Below are positions 51,676 to 61,189 of a DNA stretch of 64,000 nucleotides, one piece after another. Source of the stretch: an uncultured Acidobacteriota bacterium (GTDB taxonomy: Bacteria > Acidobacteriota > Terriglobia > Terriglobales > Acidobacteriaceae); the NCBI GenBank assembly GCA_903832055.1, contig CAILAC010000002.1:310001-374000 (forward strand). The letters are read 5' to 3'. A program made the position numbers and the translations under genes. A model generated the notes under the pieces. It saw only the letters and a list, made by a program, of their open reading frames with translations, was not told the DNA's origin and made no database searches. The first letter of the stretch is position 1; the number at the start of each line of letters is the position of its first letter.

Positions 51676-53385
51676 TCAGGCGACGACCGGCTCGGTAATT
51701 GACAGACGCTGGTCTGCCGCCACCTCGCCCAGATTCTGCAGCTTTCCGGAAGGCCATTGAATCTGAACCGACGCCCTCCCAGCGGTGGCCAGGCCAAAGT
51801 GCACAGTCAGGTCACTCGACGAGGCATAGCCCACGGAACCTGAAACCGTGCGCACCTGAGTACGACTACCAACCGTGCAGCGTACCACTGCGCCAATGGC
51901 TGAGCGGTTGCTTTGCCTGCCGGTAAGGTGCAGTTGAAGCCAATGATGAGCCGGGCCTTTTTCCGGTCCGCGGTTCCACCACAGTTCGATCGGTGCATTG
52001 ATTGCGCTCACCGCGGCGTCGATGCGGCCATCCCGATTGAAATCGGCAAACACGACTCCGCGATGCAGCGCGGCTTGCCCCATGCCTGGCCCGGCTTCAT
52101 TCGAAACGTCGACGAATCGCCCTGAATTGTTCGCAAACACTCGATTCGTCTGCGCATCCTGAACGTCCAGACCGCCCGCCGCGACAAAGAGATCAAGCCA
52201 GCCGTCATTGTCCAGATCGACCAGCCCGCATCCCCAACCGCTCCACGGGCGGCTCAGGCTCAGCAGTCCTGTCTGCGCGCTGCCATCATCAAACAGCCCT
52301 TTGCCGCGATTCAGGAAAACGTCGTAGGTCTCGTTCTTCAGCCCGGTCATCACAATATCCGGCAGGCCATCGCCGTCGATGTCGCCAAAGTCCGCGCCCA
52401 TTCCAGAGATGTTGCGTCCATCACCGTTGTAAGCCACCGCCGCCTCAACGCCGACTTCCTCCAATCCCTTGCCTCGATTGCGCAGCAGCAGGTTGCGGGA
52501 GTTGTCATTTGCAACAAAAATGCCTGGCCGGCCGTCCCCCGCCCAATCCGCCATGGCGACTCCCATACCCTTGCCGAGCAGGTTTGGCAGCCCCTCCTTG
52601 CGTGTAACCTCGGTAAACGTGCCATTACCGTTGTTGTGATAGAGCTGCATCACCTGAGCACGGTATTTGTCTGGATGGCAGTAAGCCCGGGACTGCGGGT
52701 CCATTCCACCGCAGACCGGGTCAGAACCAGGCGACCAGTCGCAATAATTTGAAATGAACAGATCAAGAAACCCATCGTTGTCGTAGTCAATCCAGCAGGC
52801 CGCAACGCTCCAGGCTGGCCGACCAAGCGATCCGGGGCCTGCAAGTCCCGCCGATGCCGTCATATCCGTGAAAGCGCCCCTCCCGTTGTTGCGGTAAAGA
52901 TGATTGCCGTGGACGCCAACGACAAAGATGTCTTCAAATCCATCGTTGTCATAGTCGGCCACCGCTACGCCCATGCCGTAGCCCTCGCCAGCCAGACCGG
53001 CTTTTGCCGTCACATCGCTGAATGTCCCATCCCGATTGTTTCGAAAAAGCCGGTTCCAGAAGTCAGGCCCGGTCTTCGTCATCCCCGGCAGAGTCGCGCC
53101 ATTGACGCAATACAGGTCAGGCCAACCATCTCCGTCAAAATCAATGACGCCGAGCCCCCCCGGCAGCGTCTCGACCTGATACTTTCGGCCGGCAGCACCG
53201 TTACGCAGCACAAAGTCCAGCCCCGCTGCCGCTGCGCCGTTGACCATCCGAATTCGCGGCTGGACAGCGGATGCTTCCCCCGGCAGGCGAAGAGGGTTCC
53301 CGGCCACCGCCGCGCCCGCTCCCATCGCCGCCAGAGCGCGCAGAAAAGCCCTCCGGTGCATGCTCGCAACGTCGTTACTGGGCAT
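51676..53385 (-). CDS. CRTAC1/ASPIC-UnbV protein with FG-GAP propeller, Tat-exported
   Basis: 569 residues. A twin-arginine signal HRRAFLRALAAMGAGAAVAG opens the protein. Repeated calcium-loop motifs follow (DFDGDGWPDLYCVNG, DYDNDGFEDIFVVG, DYDNDGFLDLFISNY, DIDGDGLPDIVMTG, DLDNDGWLDLFVAAG, DFNRDGRIDAAVSA), as in FG-GAP/VCBS propellers, and a C-terminal ASPIC/UnbV domain (SAIGAVVRCTVGSRTQVRTVSGSVGY ... VQIQWPSGKLQNL). Probably an extracytoplasmic binding protein. It overlaps the upstream TPR gene by 11 bases, so the pair is translationally coupled, and precedes the TonB receptor by 186 bases. Confidence 0.9.
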   Translation of the reverse strand: MPSNDVASMHRRAFLRALAAMGAGAAVAGNPLRLPGEASAVQPRIRMVNGAAAAGLDFVLRNGAAGRKYQVETLPGGLGVIDFDGDGWPDLYCVNGATLPGMTKTGPDFWNRLFRNNRDGTFSDVTAKAGLAGEGYGMGVAVADYDNDGFEDIFVVGVHGNHLYRNNGRGAFTDMTASAGLAGPGSLGRPAWSVAACWIDYDNDGFLDLFISNYCDWSPGSDPVCGGMDPQSRAYCHPDKYRAQVMQLYHNNGNGTFTEVTRKEGLPNLLGKGMGVAMADWAGDGRPGIFVANDNSRNLLLRNRGKGLEEVGVEAAVAYNGDGRNISGMGADFGDIDGDGLPDIVMTGLKNETYDVFLNRGKGLFDDGSAQTGLLSLSRPWSGWGCGLVDLDNDGWLDLFVAAGGLDVQDAQTNRVFANNSGRFVDVSNEAGPGMGQAALHRGVVFADFNRDGRIDAAVSAINAPIELWWNRGPEKGPAHHWLQLHLTGRQSNRSAIGAVVRCTVGSRTQVRTVSGSVGYASSSDLTVHFGLATAGRASVQIQWPSGKLQNLGEVAADQRLSITEPVVA

Positions 53386-54697
53386 CTGGCGTTACCTTCT
53401 CGTGAGCATCGGCATTTCCGCTCTCCTTGTCAGCGGCTGCCGCACCGCCCCGGGCCTGATAGGCATCTGAGAGTCGCCGCGCCTCCGCCTCCGCCCTGGT
53501 TGCGTCTGCCTCTTTACCCTGCGACCGCAGCACCCGGGCCAGCAGCGCATGCAGCGCACCTTTTTCATCGGGATAGCCTTCATCCAGCGGCTTCCGCAGC
53601 CACTCCAGGGCCTCTGCCGCTGCGCCTGTCTGCGCCAGCGCCCGCCCTAGTTCCACAGCCACCGTACGATCTCCCGGAACCACTTCTGCGAGCTTCCTAA
53701 GCCACGGGACCGCCTTTTCGTACTCCCGGCTGTTCATCGCCAGGGTCGCAAGCGTCTGCAAGGCGCCGCGCCGGTGGGCGTCCGCGGCCAGAGCAGCCTC
53801 GGCCGATTGCCCGGCAGCTTCCAATTCACCTGCCGAAAGCTGCGCCTCCGCCAACCTCTCCAGCAACCCAGGGTCGCGCGGCCGGGCCGCAAGCCCCAGC
53901 TTGTACTCTGCCTCGGCGGCAGCAGCATCGCCACGCAACCGCAACTGAACATCCCCCTTGAGCCGGTGGAGCGCCACCTGATCCTCCGGATTAACTGCCC
54001 CTGCTTGAAACCGCGCCGCCGCCGCGCCCGCTTCCTGCGCGTAACAGACTGAGAGTCCATAAGCCGCCGCAGCATCCAACGTGCCCCGCTTCGCCGCCAA
54101 CCTCCGCTCCAGCGATGGGATCGTCAGCGCGCAATGGGGTTGATCTTTCCATTCCTGGCCAGAACGGGTCGAAGCATTCTGCAACCGGCGCGCTACCTCC
54201 AGACCTTCCTCAGAGGCGCGCAAATCCTGCCCAATCTGATGAAATCGCTCCAGCGCAAATCCTGCCCAGGCCTCCAGCGATTCCTCAGATCCATGCCCGC
54301 GCAACACCGCCCGCTGCAAGGCTTCTGCCGCCAGGGCATAGGCTTTCAAGCCAGCCTCAGCCTCTCCGAGGTACTCCTCCGGGATCTCTTCACCCGCCTT
54401 TGCTCGTGCCGCACTTTGCAGGTAAGGGATTGCTTCCGCTGCCTTGCCCGTGCGCAGCAGATCAATCCCCAGCAGCAGGTTTGCAAAATAGTCCAGCGGA
54501 TCCAGCTTGTGCGCCCGCATCAACACCGGGATCGCCTCGGCAAACCGCGCCTCCTGGTGCAATTGAAACCCCTGCTTCAAAATCGCCTGAAAGCCATCCG
54601 GATTCTGCGATTGCGCCCCGAGCAAGCAACATGCGCTCAGCAGTAATCCTGCAACTGCGCCGACGCTCGCAACTCCTCGAAAGCACGTAAAGGACAT
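53375..54697 (-). CDS. Secreted TPR-repeat protein
   Basis: 440 residues with a signal peptide (GAVAGLLLSACCLLGAQS) in which ACC could be a lipobox, then TPR helices throughout: FQLHQEARFAEAIPVLMRAHKLDP, LRTGKAAEAIPYLQSAARA, LRLRGDAAAAEAEYKLGLAARPRDP, LSAGELEAAGQSAEAALAAD, REYEKAVPWLRKLAEVVPGD. The tail is charged and low complexity. It overlaps the CRTAC1 gene by 11 bases. CRTAC1 and TPR proteins are often paired next to Oar-like receptors in this phylum, so they may form an outer-membrane-associated complex; that is inference from gene order. Confidence 0.87.
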   Translation of the reverse strand: MSFTCFRGVASVGAVAGLLLSACCLLGAQSQNPDGFQAILKQGFQLHQEARFAEAIPVLMRAHKLDPLDYFANLLLGIDLLRTGKAAEAIPYLQSAARAKAGEEIPEEYLGEAEAGLKAYALAAEALQRAVLRGHGSEESLEAWAGFALERFHQIGQDLRASEEGLEVARRLQNASTRSGQEWKDQPHCALTIPSLERRLAAKRGTLDAAAAYGLSVCYAQEAGAAAARFQAGAVNPEDQVALHRLKGDVQLRLRGDAAAAEAEYKLGLAARPRDPGLLERLAEAQLSAGELEAAGQSAEAALAADAHRRGALQTLATLAMNSREYEKAVPWLRKLAEVVPGDRTVAVELGRALAQTGAAAEALEWLRKPLDEGYPDEKGALHALLARVLRSQGKEADATRAEAEARRLSDAYQARGGAAAADKESGNADAHEKVTPDAQ

Positions 54698-54992
54698 GCC
54701 GACACCATAACCTTACGTTGTCAGAGGCGGCAAATCCGGGGTTGCATCACGCCGCCGTGCTGAAGGCAGAACGGCGGCATCAGGTCTGCGCCTCTTCAGA
54801 CCTCTGCGCGACATACCGGAAGCGGCATCGATGAAGGGAAGGCGGAAACCGGACAAGGTCACCGCAAGCCAATTCATCTGGCAGGGCTACCGTGATTGGG
54901 CCAGTATCCGTATAATTGGGCGAAGTGAGGCAGCAGCGCAAAGCGGCCTCAGCTACCCGAATCGCAATCAGCAAGTAATTGATTTGATAGTA
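54698..54992. other. Spacer between TPR gene and tRNA-Gly
   Basis: No gene seen. A 123-residue minus-strand frame at 54780-55151 crosses the antisense of the tRNA and is not credible. The plus-strand tRNA promoter should lie here. Confidence 0.45.
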
Positions 54993-55067
54993 GCGGGAGT
55001 AGTTCAGTGGCAGAACGTCAGCTTCCCAAGCTGAATGTCGCCGGTTCGATCCCGGTCTCCCGCTCCA
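54993..55067 (+). tRNA. tRNA-Gly (anticodon CCC)
   Basis: GCGGGAG and CTCCCGC form a perfect 7-bp acceptor stem. The D arm includes AGTTCAGTGG, the anticodon stem-loop is TCAGC-TTCCCAA-GCTGA with CCC at positions 34-36, and the T arm is CCGG-TTCGATC-CCGG. T is the discriminator base, and CCA is encoded at 55065-55067. The sequence is 75 bases including CCA. Confidence 0.97.
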
Positions 55068-55160
55068 TACAAACCTATTTATCAGAAACGTTCGTCCGTT
55101 CTCTGGCCGCAGGCGCAACCTCGTATCGCTGGCGCGTCGTCTGGCAAGCACCCTCTCAAA

Positions 55161-55571
55161 TCAAGCCGTTGATAGTGCTCTCTTCGCCAGCTCAATCTCG
55201 ATTGACGGCGGAGACAGCAACGTATTGTGGATCAGGCAACTATGCACCGATCGCATCAGACCTTGCTCCTGAAGGTCTGTGAGAGCCACCGGGCACGAGA
55301 CCTGAATACGGAAATTCCCCAGTCGTGCGGGCTGCATCAGCTTTTCTGCCGTCACCGACACTTCGACGCCAGACTCGGCCAGACCACGGCTGCGCAAATA
55401 CTGCGCGGCATAAAACGCGGCACATGAGCCGAGCGATGCCAGCATCAGTTCAGGAGGCGTCATACCGGCATCTTCGCCGCCATTTTCCCTGGGTTGGTCA
55501 CAGATGATGCTCTGGCCGCGCGCTTCGATAAGAAACTTGACCTGCTCAAGATGACGAATCGTTACTTCCAT
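55161..55571 (-). CDS. OsmC-family protein
   Basis: 136 residues with the OsmC/Ohr fold: short strands (VTIRHLEQVKFLIEARGQ), the long helix TPPELMLASLGSCAAFYAAQYLRSRG carrying the first reactive Cys, VEVSVTAEKLMQPARLGNFRIQV, and the second Cys in RSVHSCLIHNTLL. The pattern fits thiol-dependent hydroperoxide reductases or related OsmC proteins. It starts 58 bases after the sigma-factor stop on the same strand and may belong to that factor's response genes. It converges on the tRNA-Gly gene. Confidence 0.88.
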   Translation of the reverse strand: MEVTIRHLEQVKFLIEARGQSIICDQPRENGGEDAGMTPPELMLASLGSCAAFYAAQYLRSRGLAESGVEVSVTAEKLMQPARLGNFRIQVSCPVALTDLQEQGLMRSVHSCLIHNTLLSPPSIEIELAKRALSTA

Positions 55572-55629
55572 CAGATCACTCCCGCAAACATTCTTTCTAC
55601 CCGAAGAAAGCCCTCGCAGCAGTAATTCG

Positions 55630-56547
55630 TTACAACAGTGCAGGCATTTTCTCGGGCCGCGACATGCCCATCATGCGCAGGTATTCCTGACTGAGGAGTA
55701 CACGGAGTCGAGAGGACACACTCGCATCGCAAGGCATTTCAATCGATCGACAGCGGTCGATCGCAGAGCGCAGCTCACGGACGAATGCAACGCACGCCGG
55801 ACAAGATTCAATGTGGGTGCGCATCTGTTCGCAAGTGGCCGGCTCTGCCCGGTCATCCAGATACTCCGACAGGTTTGCAAACAACTCACGGCACTCCGCG
55901 GGCCTATTCCTCTTCGAGGTCTTCGCGGAGCCAGCCCTTGCTTTTGAGCCCGAATCCTTTTTCTCACAGGTTCGAGCAGTCAGTTGGTCGATTTCCCTGC
56001 GGACCGAAAGTCGCGCCCGATGCAGCCGCACCCTGACGGTTCCCGGTTTCAAATCGAGCACCTGCGCTACCTGCTCGCTGGAAAGCTCCTCCATATCGTG
56101 CAGCACCAGCACGATGCGCAACTGCGCCGGAATCCGCAACACCGCCTGATGCAGCAGATCATCGCGCTCTGAATGAAGCAGCGTCGCCTCCGGGTCGTCG
56201 GCCGCATCCTGCAACAGACGGCCCAGTTCCGCATCGTCGGGCAACAATTCATCCAAGGAATAGTTGTGTGCCGGCGCATTGGCAGCCTTGCGTCGAGTCC
56301 GCCAGCATCGGTTCCGGGTAACGGTATAGAGCCACACCGCCAGTGCCTGCGGATCGTGGATTTTGACCAGATGCCGCAGCGACCGGTACAGAACCTCCTG
56401 CATGTTGTCTTCCGCATCTTCCGGATGCCCGCAGACCTTCATGCTGAATGAGTAGACCGTGTTCTGCAACAACCCAATCGCCTGCTCCACCGCCTCAGGA
56501 GTAGCGCGGCGCAGCAGTTCAGCAGCTTGAACAAGTTCAGGTCGCAT
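55630..56547 (-). CDS. ECF sigma factor with fused C-terminal zinc-finger anti-sigma domain
   Basis: 305 residues. Region 2 (about 20-90) has VYSFSMKVCGHPEDAEDNMQEVLYRSLRHL and WLYTVTRNRC. Region 4 (about 130-190) has LRIVLVLHDMEELSSEQVAQVLDLKPGTVRVRLHRARLSVRREI (split in two for reading: helix-turn-helix at SSEQVAQVLDLKPGTVRVRL). After a basic linker, residues 215-260 carry ECRELFANLSEYLDD and THIESCPACVAF, a zf-HC2 element with HxxxCxxC as in ZAS anti-sigma proteins. The usual separate anti-sigma gene is absent, so regulation may be in cis. It follows the DUF2892 gene by 63 bases. Confidence 0.88.
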   Translation of the reverse strand: MRPELVQAAELLRRATPEAVEQAIGLLQNTVYSFSMKVCGHPEDAEDNMQEVLYRSLRHLVKIHDPQALAVWLYTVTRNRCWRTRRKAANAPAHNYSLDELLPDDAELGRLLQDAADDPEATLLHSERDDLLHQAVLRIPAQLRIVLVLHDMEELSSEQVAQVLDLKPGTVRVRLHRARLSVRREIDQLTARTCEKKDSGSKARAGSAKTSKRNRPAECRELFANLSEYLDDRAEPATCEQMRTHIESCPACVAFVRELRSAIDRCRSIEMPCDASVSSRLRVLLSQEYLRMMGMSRPEKMPALL

Positions 56548-56610
56548 CAGTCAGAGAGCACTCAGGAACGAGTTCAGTATAGCCCCGTGACTGTAACCTC
56601 ATTGCCGGGG

Positions 56611-56838
56611 TCAGCGGCCGTTAGTGCCGCTGCCAGAAGCGCCACAGCTGGCGTCTTTCAGTCCGACAGCGCGCAAAATCATCATCGCCGGGCACCAATT
56701 GGTGATTCCAGACTGGAACAGGTTCAATCCAACAAATGCCGTCAGCCACAGCCAGTACAGCGAAACAAAGTGGGCCAGCGCCAGTGAAAGCAGCACCATC
56801 GTCCCGGCCATCAGTCGCAATGCGCGTTCTACAGTCAT
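56611..56838 (-). CDS. DUF2892 small membrane protein
   Basis: 75 residues from ATG 56838 (GGGAG upstream). Two helices, RLMAGTMVLLSLALAHFV and YWLWLTAFVGLNLFQSG, then the family hallmark NLFQSGITNWCPAMMILRAVG, where the Cys-Pro motif closes the second helix. DUF2892 domains occur alone or fused to rhodanese (YgaP). The start sits two bases after the RND pump's stop, so translation is coupled and the protein may accompany the pump. A TTG at 56844 would add two residues. Confidence 0.85.
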   Translation of the reverse strand: MTVERALRLMAGTMVLLSLALAHFVSLYWLWLTAFVGLNLFQSGITNWCPAMMILRAVGLKDASCGASGSGTNGR

Positions 56839-56840
56839 CG

Positions 56841-59800
56841 TCAAACTCCCTTTTGAAGCTCAGATTCAGTTGCGAGGCGCGCCTTCTGTCCGGCATGCGC
56901 CATGTAGTACAGCACCGGAACAGCCAGCCGCGAGAGGAAAGTCGATGCCACTTCGCCAGCAATCAGCGAGAGCGCAAGCCCCTGAAAGATCGGGTCAGAG
57001 AGAATCACGCTTGCGCCCACGACTACCGCCGCCGCCGTCAGCAGCATGGGCCTGAATCGCACCGCGCCGGCGTCGATTACCGCTTCATCCAGAGGCATGC
57101 CCTGGCGTCGCCGCAATTCGATGAAGTCCACCAGAATGATCGAGTTGCGCACAATGATGCCCGCTCCAGCGATGAAGCCAATCATCGATGTCGCGGTGAA
57201 GAACGCACCCAGCATCGCATGTGCCGGCAAGATGCCCACCAGCGTCAGCGGAATCGGTGCCATGATCACCAGTGGCACCACAAACGACCGGAACCAACCC
57301 ACCACCAGCACATAGATCAGCACCAGTACCGCCGCAAAAGCCAGCCCCAGATCGCGAAAGACCTCAATCGTAATGTGCCACTCGCCATCCCATTTCATCG
57401 CGTAGTGGTCGGTTGAATCCGGCTGCACCGCGTTGAATCTGGCCAGCGTGTACCCGGCAGGCAGCGTCAGGTGGTCCAGCTGCTTGTTCATCTTGAAGAT
57501 GGCGTACACCGGGCTCTCCTCGGCACCAGCCACATCGCCCGTCACATACACCACGCGGCGCAGATTCTTGTGATAAATGCTCGACTCCAGCGTCTCCTGC
57601 TTCTCTGTGACCAGTTCACGCAGTGACACCATGGCGCCGTCGGCACCCGTCAGGCGAATCTGCTCCAGATTCTTGGACGACGATCGATCCGGGCGGGCAA
57701 TTTCAACAATCGCCGGCACAGGCTCCCGCGCTGACTCGTCGTGGATAAGCCCAGCCGGAGTTCCTGAAGTTGCTGACGCCAGTGCGCGCGCCACATCCGC
57801 CACCGCGATGCCATGTTCCGCCGCTTTTGCCTCGTCCACATGCATCACCAGGCGCGGCTGCGGATCTTCGACATACCAATCCGCATCCACGACGCCGGGC
57901 GTACTTTGAAAAATCGCCTTGATCTGCCGTGCTACATCTGTCTGTCCTTGCAGATCCGGCCCGTATACCTCGGCCACCAGGGTCTGCACCACCGGAGGAC
58001 CAGGCGGCACTTCGCTCACCTGGATACGCGCGCTGTACTGATTGCCCACCGCCAGCAATAGCGGTCGCAGCCGCTTGGCAATGCCGTGGCTCTGCTCCGT
58101 CCGCTCCTTCGCAGGCAACAGATTTACCTGGATATCGGCCTGATTCGCCTGCCGGCGCATGTAGTAGTGGCGCACCAGCCCGTTGAAGTTGTGCGGCCCC
58201 GAGGTCCCGGCATATACCTGATAATTCAGCACCTCCGGCTGCTTCGCCAACTCCGCGCCCAGAGCCTGCGCCACCCTGGTTGTCTGCTCCAGCGGCGTGC
58301 CGTCAGGCATGTTGACGATCACTTGCAGCTCGCTCTTGTTATCAAATGGCAGCATCTTGACCCGCACCAGACCCAGCGGAACCAGCGCAGCCGCCGCGAG
58401 AAACAGCAGCACCATCCCGGCAAAAAACAAATAGCGCGATCGCGGCGAATGAATCAGCGGCGACATCACCCTGCGATACAACCGCGTCGTCCAGCTATCG
58501 GGCTTTGCCTCAGGCTTGACTGCTCCAGCCTCATGTTTGCCCACCAGCCGCAGTGCAGCCCACGGCGAAACCACAAAGGCGACAATCAGCGAAAACAGCA
58601 TCGCCGACGAAGCACCGACCGGAATGGGCCGCATATAGGGCCCCATCAGCCCGCGCACAAAGGCCATTGGCAAAATTGCGGCAATCACCGCGAAAGTTGC
58701 AAGGATGGTTGGATTCCCGACCTCGGCGATTGCTTCAACCGCCACTTCGCTCAGCGAACGGCCAAAGTTCTCAGGCAGACGGAAATGCCGCACCATGTTT
58801 TCGACCACCACGATTGCGTCGTCCACGAGAATGCCAATGCTGAAGATCAGCGCAAACAACGTCACCCGGTTGACCGTATATCCCAGAAAGTAGAAAACAG
58901 AAAGCGTCAACGCCAGCGTCACCGGAATCGCCAGCAACACAACCCCTGACTCGCGCCACCCGAGAAACAGCGCAATCAGCAGCGTTACCGAAAGCGTGGC
59001 CAGCAGCAGGTGTTCCAGTAGTTCGTCTGATTTTGCCTTTGCCGTCTCGCCGTAATTGCGGGTGGTGGTAATCGTCACATCGCTGGGCACTGAGACACCC
59101 TGCATGGCATGAACCCGCGCCAGCACCGCAGTCGCGATATCGGTAGCGTTCGTCCCTTTGCGCTTGGCAACGGTGATGGTCACCGCCGGATACTGCCTCG
59201 GAGCTGCTCCCGCCGACTGGCCACCGTGGGCCGTGCCAAAAAGCACGTAATCCGCAGGGTCTGCGGCGCCATCCACCACCTCATCGGCCACGTCGCGCAG
59301 GTAAACCGGATGCCCCCCGGCAACTCCGACCACCACAGCCTCCAGATCCTCGCGACGAGTGAAGAAATTCCCCGCCTCGACTCGAATCTGCTGATTATTC
59401 TCGGCAAAACTTCCCGCCTGCAGGCTCGAATTGGCGGCCTTCAATCGGTCTGCGATCATCCCCGGCGTCAAATGATACGAATTCAGCTTGGCCGCGCTCA
59501 GCATCACGCGCATCGCGCGCGGCTGCCCTCCGATAATCGTCGTCTCCGAAACGTCAGTTACCTGATCAACGCTATGCTGAATCTCCGCCGCGAATGCTCG
59601 CAACTGATAGCCGTCATAGTGCTCACCCCAAAGCGTCAGTGAGAGAATCGGCACGTCATCAATCGACCGTGCTTTGACAATGGGCTGCGAAGCACCCACC
59701 GGCAATTGCTCCGGATTGGAGTAAAGCTTGCTGTAGACCTTGATGAGCGCGTCTTCCTGGGGCGTACCCACCAGAAAGCGCACGATCACCAGGCTCTGCC

Positions 59801-60080
59801 CAGGGCTTGATGTCGAATACACGTACTCCACACCGGAAATCTGGTGCACCAGCGACTCAATCGGCAGAGTCACCCGCTGCTCCACCTCGGCCGGCGAAGC
59901 ACCCGGCAAAGCCGTTGTGATGTCCAGCATCGGCACCAGAATCTGCGGCTCCTCCTCGCGCGGAATTACCGCAATCGAAAAGACTCCAACCGCCAGCGAT
60001 GCAGCGATAAACAGCGGCGTCAACTTTGAATTGAGAAACGTTTGCGCCAGCCGACCGGCGATTCCAAGCTCGTGTTTCAT
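56841..60080 (-). CDS. RND-family efflux permease
   Basis: From ATG 60080, 1079 residues with the RND arrangement: first helix [24 protein letters not shown], large periplasmic loop ([19 protein letters not shown]), helices 2-6 including [26 protein letters not shown] with the conserved DD proton-relay pair, a second loop with [19 protein letters not shown], and helices 8-12 ending [29 protein letters not shown]. Substrate class is uncertain (HAE-like; the methionine clusters of copper pumps were not seen). Its ATG overlaps the adaptor stop (ATGA). The frame upstream of 60080 is the adaptor gene's shadow. Confidence 0.93.
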   Translation of the reverse strand: MKHELGIAGRLAQTFLNSKLTPLFIAASLAVGVFSIAVIPREEEPQILVPMLDITTALPGASPAEVEQRVTLPIESLVHQISGVEYVYSTSSPGQSLVIVRFLVGTPQEDALIKVYSKLYSNPEQLPVGASQPIVKARSIDDVPILSLTLWGEHYDGYQLRAFAAEIQHSVDQVTDVSETTIIGGQPRAMRVMLSAAKLNSYHLTPGMIADRLKAANSSLQAGSFAENNQQIRVEAGNFFTRREDLEAVVVGVAGGHPVYLRDVADEVVDGAADPADYVLFGTAHGGQSAGAAPRQYPAVTITVAKRKGTNATDIATAVLARVHAMQGVSVPSDVTITTTRNYGETAKAKSDELLEHLLLATLSVTLLIALFLGWRESGVVLLAIPVTLALTLSVFYFLGYTVNRVTLFALIFSIGILVDDAIVVVENMVRHFRLPENFGRSLSEVAVEAIAEVGNPTILATFAVIAAILPMAFVRGLMGPYMRPIPVGASSAMLFSLIVAFVVSPWAALRLVGKHEAGAVKPEAKPDSWTTRLYRRVMSPLIHSPRSRYLFFAGMVLLFLAAAALVPLGLVRVKMLPFDNKSELQVIVNMPDGTPLEQTTRVAQALGAELAKQPEVLNYQVYAGTSGPHNFNGLVRHYYMRRQANQADIQVNLLPAKERTEQSHGIAKRLRPLLLAVGNQYSARIQVSEVPPGPPVVQTLVAEVYGPDLQGQTDVARQIKAIFQSTPGVVDADWYVEDPQPRLVMHVDEAKAAEHGIAVADVARALASATSGTPAGLIHDESAREPVPAIVEIARPDRSSSKNLEQIRLTGADGAMVSLRELVTEKQETLESSIYHKNLRRVVYVTGDVAGAEESPVYAIFKMNKQLDHLTLPAGYTLARFNAVQPDSTDHYAMKWDGEWHITIEVFRDLGLAFAAVLVLIYVLVVGWFRSFVVPLVIMAPIPLTLVGILPAHAMLGAFFTATSMIGFIAGAGIIVRNSIILVDFIELRRRQGMPLDEAVIDAGAVRFRPMLLTAAAVVVGASVILSDPIFQGLALSLIAGEVASTFLSRLAVPVLYYMAHAGQKARLATESELQKGV

Positions 60081-61189
60081 GGCTGGACCTCGATTTTTAC
60101 GCCAGCCAGGTCGCGGTCCGCCGGGCGATCCACCAGCCTTTCGTTCGCCGCGATACCTGAGAGCACCTCGACTGAATCGACATCCACCCGGCCCAGCGTC
60201 AGGTAACGCAACTGCGCTACGCCCTGCGCATCCAGCACATACGCGCAAGCCAGCGAACCCCTCTGCACCACCCCAGATCGCGGCACCACTACCGCCTGCC
60301 GAACTCCGATTGGAAAATCAGCCGTGCCATAAATCCCGGCTTTCAGCGTCTTTGCTGCCGGCAAATCAATCTTCACCGTAAAAGTCCGGCTCGATGAGTC
60401 AGCGGCAGGCGCCATCTGCGCCACCGTCCCTGTCACTCCGCCATCCGCCGCGCCGCCGACGTTCACCTGCACTTTCATTCCCGTGTGAATCGCACCAATG
60501 GCCGATTCATCTACCGTCGCCAACAGTTGCAGCGGGCCCGCGCTATCCACCTGCAACAGCGGCACTCCAGGCGCAGCCATGCTGCCTGGATCAACTAGGC
60601 GCGCTGTGACCACTCCTGCAAAGGGCGCACGCAGAGTTGTGTAGCCCAGCATCGCCCGCGCCCCGGCCTCCTGTGCCTGCGCCGCCTCGCTCTGCGCGTG
60701 CAGCGCCTCAACGCGGGCATTGGCAGCCTCAGCCCGCCGCGAAACTTCATCCAGTTCCTGCGCGCTCACGCTTTTTTCTGCCTGCAATTGCCGATAGCGC
60801 TCCAGCGTGCTGGCCGCCAAATTCGCTTCAGCCCGGGCCGCACTTTGCTGGCTTTGCGCTGCCTTCACCGCAGCGCTTGCCTGGTCTGCCGCTGCGCCCA
60901 AAACTCCCGCATCGAGAACTACCAGCGCCTGCCCGGCCCGCACCGTGTCCCCTTCGCGCACCAGCATGCGCTCAATCCGCCCACTCACCTGCGGTGAAAT
61001 CGTCGCCGACTCCCGCGCATGGATCGTTCCGCTGGCCCGCACCGTCACCGGCACATCCTGCCGGCGGCTCTCCACCACCCGCGCCTGCAGGCTCCTTGGA
61101 GCAGCTACCTTTGCAGTCTCGGCGGTGTGACAACCCGCCAGCATCACCACGCCTGCGGTGAAAATACATCCCGGCAACAGCCTCTTCAT
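60077..61189 (-). CDS. RND efflux periplasmic adaptor (MFP) lipoprotein
   Basis: 370 residues beginning [20 protein letters not shown], a lipoprotein signal with lipobox LAGC. Then the membrane-fusion pattern: half-lipoyl [30 protein letters not shown], a long alanine-rich hairpin of coiled coil (residues 95-175), second half-lipoyl [22 protein letters not shown], beta barrel [19 protein letters not shown] and membrane-proximal domain. It bridges the RND permease and TolC. Both ends overlap neighbours by four bases (ATGA), so the three genes form a tightly coupled operon. Confidence 0.92.
   Translation of the reverse strand: MKRLLPGCIFTAGVVMLAGCHTAETAKVAAPRSLQARVVESRRQDVPVTVRASGTIHARESATISPQVSGRIERMLVREGDTVRAGQALVVLDAGVLGAAADQASAAVKAAQSQQSAARAEANLAASTLERYRQLQAEKSVSAQELDEVSRRAEAANARVEALHAQSEAAQAQEAGARAMLGYTTLRAPFAGVVTARLVDPGSMAAPGVPLLQVDSAGPLQLLATVDESAIGAIHTGMKVQVNVGGAADGGVTGTVAQMAPAADSSSRTFTVKIDLPAAKTLKAGIYGTADFPIGVRQAVVVPRSGVVQRGSLACAYVLDAQGVAQLRYLTLGRVDVDSVEVLSGIAANERLVDRPADRDLAGVKIEVQP

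Noticed and set aside
54780-55151. 123-residue minus-strand frame over the tRNA
   Set aside because: It contains the translated antisense of tRNA-Gly, a well-known false gene.
60081-60248. N-terminal extension of the RND permease frame
   Set aside because: It is the adaptor gene read out of frame; the permease starts at ATG 60080 with an ATGA overlap.
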